Numbered from the stretch's first letter, positions 1 through 6,787 are shown. The stretch is 8,185 nt of DNA from JBMNKL01 sp050261495 (GCA_050261495.1 JBLNDI010000020.1:1-8185), one strand, 5' to 3'. Program-made: numbers and translations. Notes: generated from the letters alone by a model not told the origin.

Positions 1-389
1 CTCACACCGGCTATCAGCGCATGGCTTTCGCTGGTGGGTATGCCAAACCACCATGCCGCCGTCGCCCACAGGACTATTGCAATAAGCGCCGCGCATAGCG
101 CAATTAAGGCATCGTGGGCATCTCCCCTGAAATCCACCATGTTGTAAATTGTTTTTGCTACCATTGAGTTGAACAGTGTCATGACGAATACGCCAAGAAA
201 ATTGAATACCGAAGCCATTATTATCGCCGGCCGTGGCGCAATCGAACGGGTGGAAATGCAGGTTGCGATGGCATTTGGAGCATCGGTCCACCCGTTAACC
301 ATTATGACTCCCAATGTCAGCAACGAAGTTATAATCAAGGCCGGGTTCGAAACAAGCTGCCGCAAAAAATCAATCAGTGTTACAGTCAT
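1..389 (-). CDS. PiT-family inorganic phosphate transporter, N-terminal part (runs off the left edge)
   Basis: This is a membrane carrier of the PiT family, which moves inorganic phosphate with H+ or Na+ across the cytoplasmic membrane. The 129 visible residues hold the family signature near residues 31-49 (VNGWTDAPNAIATCISTRS, compare NGFHDAANAIAT in PitA-like proteins). A second PiT motif, GIPTSESHALIAG, lies at residues 116-128. Hydrophobic segments sit at about 17-31, 54-77 and 94-115. The ATG at 389-387 is the start because an in-frame TGA lies just upstream. The nearest SD-like sequence is a weak GGTGA three bases before it. The remaining C-terminal part lies to the left of the window. 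It is divergent from the YhfC operon and has its own promoter. The family call is firm; whether the substrate is phosphate or sulfate cannot be settled here. Confidence 0.93.
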   Translation of the reverse strand, partial: MTVTLIDFLRQLVSNPALIITSLLTLGVIMVNGWTDAPNAIATCISTRSIAPRPAIIMASVFNFLGVFVMTLFNSMVAKTIYNMVDFRGDAHDALIALCAALIAIVLWATAAWWFGIPTSESHALIAGV

Positions 390-441
390 TATTCACCATC
401 ATTCCCTTATTTTTTATGACAATTATTTATCAAGCGTTTTT

Positions 442-470
442 AGCATACCATTTTTTTATGCGTCAGACAA
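442..470 (-). promoter_or_regulatory. Probable sigma-A promoter of the PiT transporter gene
   Basis: On the minus strand a -35-like TTGTCT (470-465) is 17 bases from a -10 TATGCT (447-442). The -10 is preceded by TGG, giving an extended TGn -10. Transcription would begin near 435, leaving a leader of about 45 bases before the ATG at 389. The -35 matches only 3 of 6 positions, so the extended -10 carries most of the support. The rest of the 390-602 interval is AT-rich and shows no further gene I can support. Confidence 0.5.
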
Positions 471-602
471 TAGATAACTTTTTTTCGGTATACGGTTTTA
501 TATCAACCTCGATATGTATTATTACCTCAGGTTACGCTTAAATAATCGTTGTGCAGCCGCATTCGGCATTGCATCCTTGCGCATTTTTTATCCTGGCATT
601 TC

Positions 603-630
603 TTGCAAAATATCCCGTATAAACTATAAT
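603..630 (+). promoter_or_regulatory. Probable sigma-A promoter of the YhfC-lipoprotein operon
   Basis: A consensus -10 TATAAT (625-630) is 16 bases downstream of TTGCAA (603-608), which matches the -35 consensus at 4 of 6 positions. Transcription would start near 637, about 48 bases before the chosen ATG at 685. Because this promoter lies inside the longer open frame that begins at 514, it argues that the upstream codons are not translated. Confidence 0.6.
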
Positions 631-656
631 AAGTGGTGTGGGTTCCCATTTATTCA

Positions 657-679
657 TGTCTCCTGTTTTCATGGAGATA
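657..679 (+). promoter_or_regulatory. Leader hairpin that masks the Shine-Dalgarno sequence of the YhfC gene
   Basis: In the predicted transcript, bases 657-663 (UGUCUCC) can pair with 673-679 (GGAGAUA). This gives seven pairs including one G-U, with a nine-base loop. The right arm contains the GGAGA at 673-677, which is the best-spaced SD for the ATG at 685. The pairing is seen directly; a regulatory role is inference. Confidence 0.3.
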
Positions 680-684
680 CGGAG

Positions 685-1293
685 ATGATGCATTTGACAG
701 GGAAAAAGATACTTTGGTTTTTGCTGGGTGCAGCCTGTTTTGTAGTTTCACAGGTATTGCTAAGATTGCCGCTTTTGCGTCATATTCAAAACTCAACGGA
801 CTTTATCATGGTTTATACCCTCAACCCATTATTAATCGGCATTTTAATTGCACTTTCTGCATGCGTTTTCGAGGAAGGTTTCCGCTTTTTATTTAAGCAG
901 TTTTTAATAAAACCAGGAAATTGCTGTTTCGCACAACCGGTTATTTTCGGCCTGGGGCATGGAATTGCCGAAGCGCTGTACATTTTGCTCCCGGCATTAT
1001 CGCTGGCGCACGTTTCACAACTGGGATTGGCATTCCTGGAAAGATTCCTGGCAATTATCCTTCATGTAACCCTGACAGTTGTTGTCTGGAACGGATTTCA
1101 GCGAAAGCAAAGAATATTGTATCTGCTGGCAGCCATTGCAATTCATGGCGTTGTGGATGCGCTAATACCCATATTTTCGCCGCTCCCAAATCCAATAATA
1201 TGGATTTATGCAGCAGTAGCGGCCATAGATGTTGTAATGGCCGGTTATTCATATTATTCAAGAAAATATTACGTCCAAAAGGAGGAAAAGTGA
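685..1293 (+). CDS. YhfC-family glutamic-type intramembrane protease (short form)
   Basis: This is a 202-residue polytopic membrane protein of the YhfC family, related to the CPBP/Abi intramembrane proteases; the substrate is unknown. The family motifs appear in order: EEGFRF at about residues 63-68, GLGHGIAEA at about 90-98, an ER...H segment (LERFLAIILHV) at about 119-129, and HGVVDAL at about 154-160. These Glu and His residues are the expected catalytic set. Hydrophobic segments are at about 8-25, 41-61, 122-137, 144-160 and 170-187. The frame is open from 514. I chose the ATG at 685 because GGAGA (673-677) sits seven bases upstream and the promoter lies at 603-630. YhfC proteins are usually nearer 250 residues, and this one seems to lack the first membrane helix. 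The stop overlaps the lipoprotein start (TGATG). Confidence 0.83.
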   Translation: MMHLTGKKILWFLLGAACFVVSQVLLRLPLLRHIQNSTDFIMVYTLNPLLIGILIALSACVFEEGFRFLFKQFLIKPGNCCFAQPVIFGLGHGIAEALYILLPALSLAHVSQLGLAFLERFLAIILHVTLTVVVWNGFQRKQRILYLLAAIAIHGVVDALIPIFSPLPNPIIWIYAAVAAIDVVMAGYSYYSRKYYVQKEEK

Positions 1294-1718
1294 TGTCGAA
1301 ATCCGGATTCATTCCTGCAGTAAGATTGCTGACCGCGGTATTCATGTGCCTTGCGCTGCTTTGCGGCTGCGCCGTCCAGAAATTGTCGAGCGACTTTGAT
1401 GAAGATGAGGTAAGAAAAGCCGCCGAAAATGTAATCGCACTTGTTAACGCCCAGGACTCGGAAGGCTTTTTAAAAATATGCACCGTGCAAATGAAGGAAG
1501 CGCTTACCGAAGATGTACTGGCAAAAGTGTTTGAAGCAATAAGCGAGGGAGGCAAATTCGAAAAAATCGAGGACGTGAAAATAGCAGGATATACCGACAA
1601 ATCAAGCAAGGAAGAATTTGCAGTGGTTGTCGCAAAAGCGGAATACGAGATAAAGACGTTTACCTATACAATCTCATTTACCAAGCAGATGAAGCTTGCC
1701 GGACTGTATTACAGGTAG
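1293..1718 (+). CDS. Lipoprotein with a DUF3887 domain
   Basis: This is a 141-residue exported lipoprotein. A short basic N-terminus is followed by a hydrophobic stretch (about residues 6-23) and the lipobox LCGC, with C26 as the predicted lipidated cysteine. The Cys at the -2 position is slightly unusual. The mature part (EDEVRKAAENVIALVNAQDSE... to the terminal LAGLYYR) resembles DUF3887: a helical start, then beta strands ending in a GL(W/Y)(F/Y)(K/R)-like tail. The domain's function is unknown. The start is fixed by a perfect GGAGG (1281-1285) seven bases before the ATG. The gene overlaps the upstream protease by one base, so the two are co-transcribed and probably translationally coupled. 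This suggests a shared envelope role, with the lipoprotein as a partner or substrate of the protease (inference). Confidence 0.8.
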   Translation: MSKSGFIPAVRLLTAVFMCLALLCGCAVQKLSSDFDEDEVRKAAENVIALVNAQDSEGFLKICTVQMKEALTEDVLAKVFEAISEGGKFEKIEDVKIAGYTDKSSKEEFAVVVAKAEYEIKTFTYTISFTKQMKLAGLYYR

Positions 1719-1764
1719 AAAACGCCCGCATCCCTGTGCTTGATGCAGACCCTCAAAATTATGA

Positions 1765-1784
1765 AGGCTTCACAGAAAAAGCCT
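1765..1784. terminator. Weak hairpin between convergent operons, possible terminator
   Basis: A six-base-pair stem AGGCTT/AAGCCT (1765-1770 with 1779-1784) and an eight-base loop lie in the 72-base gap between the converging lipoprotein and permease genes. Neither side has a proper T-tract; the minus side is followed by TCATAATTTT. Its position suits a shared terminator, but the structure is weak. Confidence 0.28.
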
Positions 1785-1790
1785 CCATGC

Positions 1791-4304
1791 TTATTCCGCT
1801 TCCCTTAACCTCTCAACAACAGTCGAACTGCAGATTGAGCGGTAAACCAATTCCGGCGTGATGACGCAAATTGCCAAAAGCGCCAAACTTACCGCCAGAA
1901 CAGGGATAAAAGGGTAGGTGAATATCGCATAGGTTGCCTGCTGCTGAAATAACTTGAAAATTCCAAAAGTAACGGCGTTCCCTGCCGTAAAGACCAGGAA
2001 CAGCGTTATAGCGGAGTAAATAAGTCCTTCGCTTACAAGCATCCTCCTGGCCTGTCCCCTGCTCATGCCCACGCATTCAAGCATTGCCAGTTCCTGCTTT
2101 CTGACCACAATGTCTACCGACATGATATTTACAAAATTAAGAATGCCAATCAAGGCAAGAATCAGCGCTATACCGCCGCCGAGAATATACAGCATTATTT
2201 TGGCCTCCCGCAATTCTTCACGAGTTTCCGGCTTTGAGACACGGGATATTTCGTAATCCCCGGCCGATAATTGTTTTATAGTGTCAAGAGCCTGTTCCTC
2301 GTACCCTTCCGCAACTTCGATCTGAAGCTTTAATACAGCCGGTTCGCCGTATATCTTTTTCATCAGCGTATTCGATACAAATACGGTAGGCGCTATGCTG
2401 CTGTCGATTCTTTCGAAGAAATACGGCACAAAGCCGCCGACCGGTACTTTTACCGGTTCACCGTCCGGCTTGTCCCATATCCCGGATTCACCCGCGTTCT
2501 CCATGGGGATAATCGTTATTTCATCAACATTTTCAAAAAGGTCTGGCTTGTTGGAGGCAATAAGCGCAACCTCCCCCCGCTCAAACGCGCCGATGTCGAC
2601 AGGATTATCCGTTACCTCATTCAGCTTCGAAATTGCTTCGCGGTCGATACCTGCAATGATTCCTGTAAAATTGCCGCGAACATAATTCTCGTCAATGCCT
2701 GCGTTGTTGTTCTTAATAAAGTCGTCCAGGTATTTCCCGAACTTCTCCGGCGAATATTCCAGGCGCATCCATTCCCGGGTAGTAACTCTCATGCTTTCAA
2801 AACCTGGCAGCGACCTGATCGCGTCGATAAATGCCGCGTCAAATTTCTGCTTCGGTTCGTAACCGCCCTTTACCGTGTTGTTTTGAAGTACGAAATCGCT
2901 CTCAATATAGGAATTAACGTAATTGTCCGTGTCCATGCTTGTAACAAGCGTTGTAACGACGAAAAACGTTGTTATCCCAAGAAACAGGCTTAGCAGTACA
3001 ATAACCGCGCGCTTTCCGTTCCTGGAGATATTGCGCAGGGCCATCCTGCAAGGTTTGCCGCGCGCAGAGGAGTATGCGCGTCTTTTGTTGAAAGGTATGC
3101 CCGTAAATTTCTGCGCTTCTACCGGCGAGATACTCGCCGCTTTCAGGGCAGGCCTGAACGCCCCTAATATGGCTGTGAGCAAGGCAAGCAGGGCAGCCCC
3201 AATATAGATAAACGGGGAAAAAGATACTACCGCACCCGTTACGATATTCCCTGATTTTGAAAGCAATGCCGGAACAGCAACAAAAGAAAGCAGCAAGGCT
3301 GCCGCGGCGCCAAGCGGTATTCCGGCCAAGCAAAAGCGCAGAATCTGGCCAAGTACAATGCTCCTGATTTGCCCCGGCGTCGTGCCGATCGTTTTCAGCA
3401 GCCCGTAAAAACGCACATCCCGCGAAACGGAGATGTACAGCACGTTGTATATCAGGAGAAAGCCTGTAAAAATCAAAAAGGCTGTTACAATTGCCAATGC
3501 AATCAGGCTTTTATGCGCCGCTTTTTCGTCGCTTGCGTCATATATGGGAACAGGCTTAACTTTCTGGGTTTCGGATAATTCCAGGTCCCGTTCAAGCCGG
3601 CCGCAATACTCCAAAACCCGCGAAGAATCAACAAACAAGACGGTTGCCGAGCCATCGTTTTCAACAGTCTTTCCATGCTTCTGAGATAATGCTTTCGACA
3701 CTAAAATAATATCCATATTGCCTGAACGAATATGGACATAGCTTGTAAACCAGCCGGACAAACGAAATACTTGACTGACCGGTTCGCCGCCGTTTCCGCT
3801 GTCGGGATAATAAGCCAGGGGTATTTCCATGCCGATAACCGGGTTATTTATTCCCAACCTCTCAAGTACCCACAGGGGAACCATGATTTCATCTTCTTTT
3901 TGCGGATAACTGCCTGTTACGTCCGTATAAGAGGGAACGCGCAGTTTTTCCCATTCCACCGCGTCGAAGTAATGCAGCGACAAAGCCATATCGCCCATCG
4001 AAGGCGTATTCTTTACAAGTGCGATATTGTTGCCGGTACCGACGGTATGGACATAATCCAGTTGCTTAAGCCGCTCTATTTGCTCCTGGGTAATGTGCGT
4101 GACGGAGGCATGCGCGGTTGTCCCCATCAGGCGTATTTGCTGCATGCTCATGGATTCCATGATGCTCATGCCGATGCTGAAAACAGAAGCAATGAGCAGC
4201 GTGGTGAGTGCAATGGCCGTTGTGATGAAGAAATTTCTCTTTTTATTTGCACGGAGGCTGCTTTTTATCAACCTGCGGATTGCAGCGGCATTGTTATTCT
4301 TCAT
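1791..4304 (-). CDS. FtsX/MacB-type ABC transporter permease with two large extracellular domains
   Basis: This is an 837-residue membrane subunit of a type VII (MacB/FtsX-like) ABC transporter, the class involved in antimicrobial peptide resistance, lipoprotein handling or mechanotransmission. Two similar halves are visible. The first has a helix at about residues 25-47, an extracellular domain at about 50-265, and helices near 267-291, 322-347 and 361-386. The second has a helix near 432-455, an extracellular domain at about 458-700, and helices near 703-728, 759-783 and 795-816. FtsX-type cytoplasmic coupling segments follow the second helix of each half (about 296-317 and 735-757, LLKTIGTT / MLECVGMS). 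The ATG is two bases after the ATPase stop. The nearest SD (GGGAGGGA) is rather distant, so translational coupling is likely. The domain order differs from the 10-helix BceB permeases. The substrate is unknown. Confidence 0.9.
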   Translation of the reverse strand: MKNNNAAAIRRLIKSSLRANKKRNFFITTAIALTTLLIASVFSIGMSIMESMSMQQIRLMGTTAHASVTHITQEQIERLKQLDYVHTVGTGNNIALVKNTPSMGDMALSLHYFDAVEWEKLRVPSYTDVTGSYPQKEDEIMVPLWVLERLGINNPVIGMEIPLAYYPDSGNGGEPVSQVFRLSGWFTSYVHIRSGNMDIILVSKALSQKHGKTVENDGSATVLFVDSSRVLEYCGRLERDLELSETQKVKPVPIYDASDEKAAHKSLIALAIVTAFLIFTGFLLIYNVLYISVSRDVRFYGLLKTIGTTPGQIRSIVLGQILRFCLAGIPLGAAAALLLSFVAVPALLSKSGNIVTGAVVSFSPFIYIGAALLALLTAILGAFRPALKAASISPVEAQKFTGIPFNKRRAYSSARGKPCRMALRNISRNGKRAVIVLLSLFLGITTFFVVTTLVTSMDTDNYVNSYIESDFVLQNNTVKGGYEPKQKFDAAFIDAIRSLPGFESMRVTTREWMRLEYSPEKFGKYLDDFIKNNNAGIDENYVRGNFTGIIAGIDREAISKLNEVTDNPVDIGAFERGEVALIASNKPDLFENVDEITIIPMENAGESGIWDKPDGEPVKVPVGGFVPYFFERIDSSIAPTVFVSNTLMKKIYGEPAVLKLQIEVAEGYEEQALDTIKQLSAGDYEISRVSKPETREELREAKIMLYILGGGIALILALIGILNFVNIMSVDIVVRKQELAMLECVGMSRGQARRMLVSEGLIYSAITLFLVFTAGNAVTFGIFKLFQQQATYAIFTYPFIPVLAVSLALLAICVITPELVYRSICSSTVVERLREAE

Positions 4305-4306
4305 AA

Positions 4307-4984
4307 TCAGCTCTGTCCCTCCCGGACTATTCTGCCATCCTCTATATGGATGATGCGGTCTGCAAGCTGGGCAATCTGCTCGTTATGGGTAATCATCATC
4401 ATAGTCTGATGAAATTTTGCGCAAGTCATCTTCAAAACACCCAGGACATCCTGGCTGGTTTTGCTGTCCAGGTTGCCGGTAGGCTCGTCTGCGAGCAGGA
4501 TGGAAGGTTTGGCTGCAATTGCGCGGGCAATGGCCACGCGCTGCTGCTGGCCTCCGGAAAGCATGCCCGGGAAACTGTCTCGCTTTTCGCCAAGCCCCAG
4601 CGTGTCTATAATTTCGTCAATAAAAGGTTTATCCACCGTGTTGCCGTCAAGTTCGACCGGCAGCACGATGTTCTCGTACACGGTTAAAATGGGAACAAGG
4701 TTGTAATTCTGGAACACAAACCCTACATTGCGCCTGCGGAATACGGCAAGCTGATCGTCCGGCATTTGCGAGAGGTCATGCCCGTCAACCACCACTTTCC
4801 CTTCCGTCGGCTTGTCAAGGCCGCCAAGCATATGCAGGAGAGTGCTTTTCCCGGAGCCGGACGCACCGACGACCGCCACGAATTCCCCGTATTCCACAGC
4901 TATATCAATACCGTCGACAGCGCGGACGATATTCGGTTCCCTGCCGTAGTATTTTTTAAGTCCCTGCGCTTGCAATACCGGCAT
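4307..4984 (-). CDS. ABC transporter ATP-binding protein, LolD/MacB type
   Basis: This 225-residue cytoplasmic ATPase powers the FtsX-type permease encoded immediately downstream. All the motifs are intact: Walker A GASGSGKST (residues 40-48), Q-loop glutamine Q92 in FQNYNL, signature LSGGQ (142-146), Walker B ILLADE (162-167) with catalytic E167 and the following PTGNLD, and switch histidine H200 in ITHN. The length and the HMLGGLDKPT and NLVPILTVYENI segments are typical of the LolD/MacB/BceA group. The start is supported by AAGGAG (4999-4994) nine bases before the ATG. The gene opens the transporter pair, 88 bases after the kinase gene, and its own regulated promoter probably lies in that gap. 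Confidence 0.95.
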   Translation of the reverse strand: MPVLQAQGLKKYYGREPNIVRAVDGIDIAVEYGEFVAVVGASGSGKSTLLHMLGGLDKPTEGKVVVDGHDLSQMPDDQLAVFRRRNVGFVFQNYNLVPILTVYENIVLPVELDGNTVDKPFIDEIIDTLGLGEKRDSFPGMLSGGQQQRVAIARAIAAKPSILLADEPTGNLDSKTSQDVLGVLKMTCAKFHQTMMMITHNEQIAQLADRIIHIEDGRIVREGQS

Positions 4985-5030
4985 TTATTCATTCTCCTTC
5001 CTCTATGCATTTATCATGGCTATGCCTTTC

Positions 5031-5036
5031 ATCATA
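5031..5036 (-). promoter_or_regulatory. Candidate -10 box of the ABC transporter genes, no good -35
   Basis: On the minus strand, TATGAT (5036-5031) matches the -10 consensus at 5 of 6 positions. At the normal 17-base spacing the -35 position reads AAAAGT, which is poor, and it falls inside the proximal quasi-palindrome (5064-5048). A missing -35 covered by an operator-like element is what an activator-dependent promoter looks like. The implied start near 5024 leaves a leader of about 40 bases. Confidence 0.42.
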
Positions 5037-5041
5037 AACGA

Positions 5042-5093
5042 CATTTCTTACAAACTTTTTGCAAAACAAGCTTCATTTCTTACAATTTTGCAA
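5042..5093 (-). repeat. Duplicated quasi-palindromic element, candidate response-regulator binding site
   Basis: The 12-base sequence CATTTCTTACAA occurs at 5042-5053 and again at 5074-5085, exactly 32 bases apart (about three helical turns). Each copy continues into a TTGCAA half, forming a quasi-palindrome. The proximal one is TTACAAACTTTTTGCAA (5048-5064) and the distal one is TTACAATTTTGCAA (5080-5093). The distal form is one base from the TnACA-N4-TGTAA pattern that I recall for BceR-like regulators. The distal copy overlaps the last codons of the kinase gene; the proximal one overlaps the -35 position of the ABC promoter. The repeats are seen directly; the identity of the binding protein is inferred. 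Confidence 0.5.
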
Positions 5094-5990
5094 GAACATC
5101 GAGAAAGTTGTGTGTTGTCCCGGCTTGGAATCAACAAGGATATAGCCTCCCTGCTTTTCAAGGATAAGCGAAGCAAGGTAAAGCCCTAGTCCCGCCCCGT
5201 CCGTTGTTTTCGCGTTTTTCCCCCGGTAGAAGCGCTTGAAGATGGCGTTCCATTCGTCGGGAGAAATACCGATGCCATAATCGGTGATGCTGATTCTTGT
5301 ATAGAGAGGCAGTGTTTCCAGGGTAATGTCGATTTTGCCGTCCGGCTCCGAATACTTGACCGCGTTTTCAAGAATGTTGACCATCGCCTCGCATGTCCAT
5401 TTCCTGTCATGGTACAAAAGAACGTCGTCAAAACAGGCAGTATTAATGGAAATTCCCTTTTTGGCCGCCGCCGCGTATACGTTGCTTATGCTGTCGGAGA
5501 TAGTCTGCTTGATGCTTGCAGGTACAGGGGACAATGCAATGGCTCCGGCTTCCAGCCTTGACATTTTCACAAGGCTGTCCATCAACCATTGCAGCTTTTC
5601 CGCGCCTGCCCTGATGCGTGACAGAAATTCCTGCCGTTCCGCGTAAGTCACATTTCCCTCCAACAGCAGGTCCGTATACATGCGAATACCGGATAAGGGC
5701 GTTTTCATCTGGTGGGACATATCGGATATAAAGCTTTGGATAATTTCTTTTTCTTGTTTGGTCTTTGAAATATCCGCCTTGTTCATCCGGATGATTTTAA
5801 CCGCTTTATGCGCCAGCTTGGAAAGCCGGGTGTCTGCCGCCGGTTCAAACGGCAGTTCCGCATCCTTTTTCATTATTCCGTCCAGTATCGCATCTATCGA
5901 ATCGAAGGTTTTGACAACATACCGCCGGCTGAAAATGATAGTCAACAAACACAAGACAACGGAAACAAGGATAACTGCCGCAAGCTCCAT
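5073..5990 (-). CDS. Sensor histidine kinase with one membrane helix and no extracellular sensor
   Basis: This is a 305-residue kinase that would phosphorylate the response regulator encoded just upstream. A membrane helix at about residues 3-20 is followed by a short linker. The dimerisation and phosphoacceptor domain has the H-box SDMSHQMKTPL (phosphorylated H93). The ATPase domain has the N-box MVNILENAVKYS (203-214), G1 DYGIGI (237-242), an F-box around FKRFYRG (251-257), and G2 GAGLGL (265-270). There is no HAMP, PAS or extracellular domain. I chose the ATG at 5990 over a GTG at 6011: GGAGG lies nine bases upstream of the ATG, inside the last regulator codons, and it leaves a two-base gap after the regulator's TAA. 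With so little outside the membrane, it probably senses through the bilayer or the transporter (inference). Confidence 0.93.
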   Translation of the reverse strand: MELAAVILVSVVLCLLTIIFSRRYVVKTFDSIDAILDGIMKKDAELPFEPAADTRLSKLAHKAVKIIRMNKADISKTKQEKEIIQSFISDMSHQMKTPLSGIRMYTDLLLEGNVTYAERQEFLSRIRAGAEKLQWLMDSLVKMSRLEAGAIALSPVPASIKQTISDSISNVYAAAAKKGISINTACFDDVLLYHDRKWTCEAMVNILENAVKYSEPDGKIDITLETLPLYTRISITDYGIGISPDEWNAIFKRFYRGKNAKTTDGAGLGLYLASLILEKQGGYILVDSKPGQHTTFSMFLQNCKK

Positions 5991-5992
5991 TT

Positions 5993-6673
5993 TTATGCGC
6001 CTCCAATCCACATATACCCGATACCATGGATGGTTTTGATCGTATTTGGATTCCTGGGATCATCCTTCATTTTGGCACGCAAACGGCTGATATTGACCGG
6101 CAGCGTGTTTTCGTCCACGAAATTTCCGGCGTTGTCCCATAGCGCGGATAGAATCTGTTCTTTTGAAAGCACTTTCCCGGCATGCGTCATTAAGAGAACA
6201 AGCAGCTTGAATTCAGTAACGCTGACGGGAACTTCTTCTTCGCCGCTGTAAAACTTGCACGCGTCCGTATCCAGCCTGTACCTGCCGGAACAAATAATAT
6301 GGCGGCTTTTCGCTTCCGTGCGCCGCAGCAGCGCTTCCACCCTTGCCCTCAGGACGGAAAGCGAAAACGGTTTTGTTATATAATCGTCCGCCCCTGCCAT
6401 CAGGCCCGATACCTCGTCAGTTTCCAAATCGCAAACCGTAAGCATGATGATCGGGACATCCGAATATGTCCTGATTTCTCTGCACAAATCCATGCCATTG
6501 CCGTCAGGCAGCCCCAAATCCAATATGATAAGGTCAACCTTGTGCTGCTGCATCAACTGCTTCCCCTGCCTGACGGAGCTTGCCGAAAACACCCTGTAGC
6601 CGTCCTTCTCAAAGGTAAACACCATACCGCGGCTTAAATTCTCGTCATCTTCAATTATCAAAATTGTTTTCAT
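5993..6673 (-). CDS. OmpR-family response regulator
   Basis: This 226-residue DNA-binding regulator is the partner of the downstream histidine kinase. The receiver domain (about residues 1-115) has the acidic pocket E8/D9/D10, phosphoacceptor D52 in LDLGLPDG, switch threonine T79 and conserved K101 in the KPF motif. The winged-helix output domain (about 125-224) has the usual VTEFKLL, GKVLSKEQIL and VDENTLPVNISRLRAKM segments and ends in IKTIHGIGYMW. The ATG at 6673 has an AGGGG eight bases upstream, and it overlaps the stop of a 31-codon ORF by four bases (ATGA). The best candidate target is the duplicated element ahead of the ABC genes. No copy of that element is seen at its own promoter. 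Confidence 0.95.
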   Translation of the reverse strand: MKTILIIEDDENLSRGMVFTFEKDGYRVFSASSVRQGKQLMQQHKVDLIILDLGLPDGNGMDLCREIRTYSDVPIIMLTVCDLETDEVSGLMAGADDYITKPFSLSVLRARVEALLRRTEAKSRHIICSGRYRLDTDACKFYSGEEEVPVSVTEFKLLVLLMTHAGKVLSKEQILSALWDNAGNFVDENTLPVNISRLRAKMKDDPRNPNTIKTIHGIGYMWIGGA

Positions 6674-6765
6674 ACATCTTGCCCCTGTTCCTCTTCATAC
6701 CCCATTTTACTGCCGTCTCTTACCGCGTCCCTTTTATTGGGACATAGGCCAAAAATATAGTCCAT
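6670..6765 (-). CDS. Small ORF (31 codons) translationally coupled to the response regulator
   Basis: The ATG at 6765 is preceded by a near-perfect SD, GGGAGGA (6777-6771), five bases upstream. The 31 codons run without a break to a TGA that overlaps the regulator start as ATGA. The product begins MDYIFGLCPNKRDAV, continues RDGSKMGYEEE and ends QGQDV. It is soluble-looking, with a basic middle and an acidic C-terminal part, one Cys and no membrane segment. The strong SD, ideal spacing and four-base overlap argue for real translation. It could be a functional small protein of the signalling system or a leader peptide tuning regulator synthesis. I do not recognise a family. The DNA of codons 8-13 can form a small hairpin, GTCCC/GGGAC (6743-6739 with 6731-6727). 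Confidence 0.6.
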   Translation of the reverse strand: MDYIFGLCPNKRDAVRDGSKMGYEEEQGQDV

Positions 6766-6787
6766 AAAATTCCTCCCGATCCACTCA

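Noticed and set aside
538..657. Minus-strand 39-codon ORF ending in a Cys-rich tail (CNAECGCTTII), with AGGAG two bases before its ATG
   Set aside because: The SD spacing is too short, the ORF runs antisense across the -10 and -35 of the YhfC operon, and no promoter or neighbour supports it. The cysteines could be chance.
514..684. 57-codon N-terminal extension of the YhfC-family protein
   Set aside because: It contains the operon promoter and a full -10 box, lacks an SD at 514, and does not look like the missing membrane helix.
921..1292. In-frame extension of the lipoprotein upstream of 1293
   Set aside because: It overlaps the protease gene in another frame, while a perfect SD, signal peptide and lipobox place the start at 1293.
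3732..4409. Long plus-strand open frame opposite the permease and ATPase
   Set aside because: It is a shadow of two clearly identified minus-strand genes, has no family motifs, and spans their junction.
5808..6251. Plus-strand open frames opposite the kinase and regulator
   Set aside because: They lie antisense to catalytic domains with intact motifs and have no SD or promoter.
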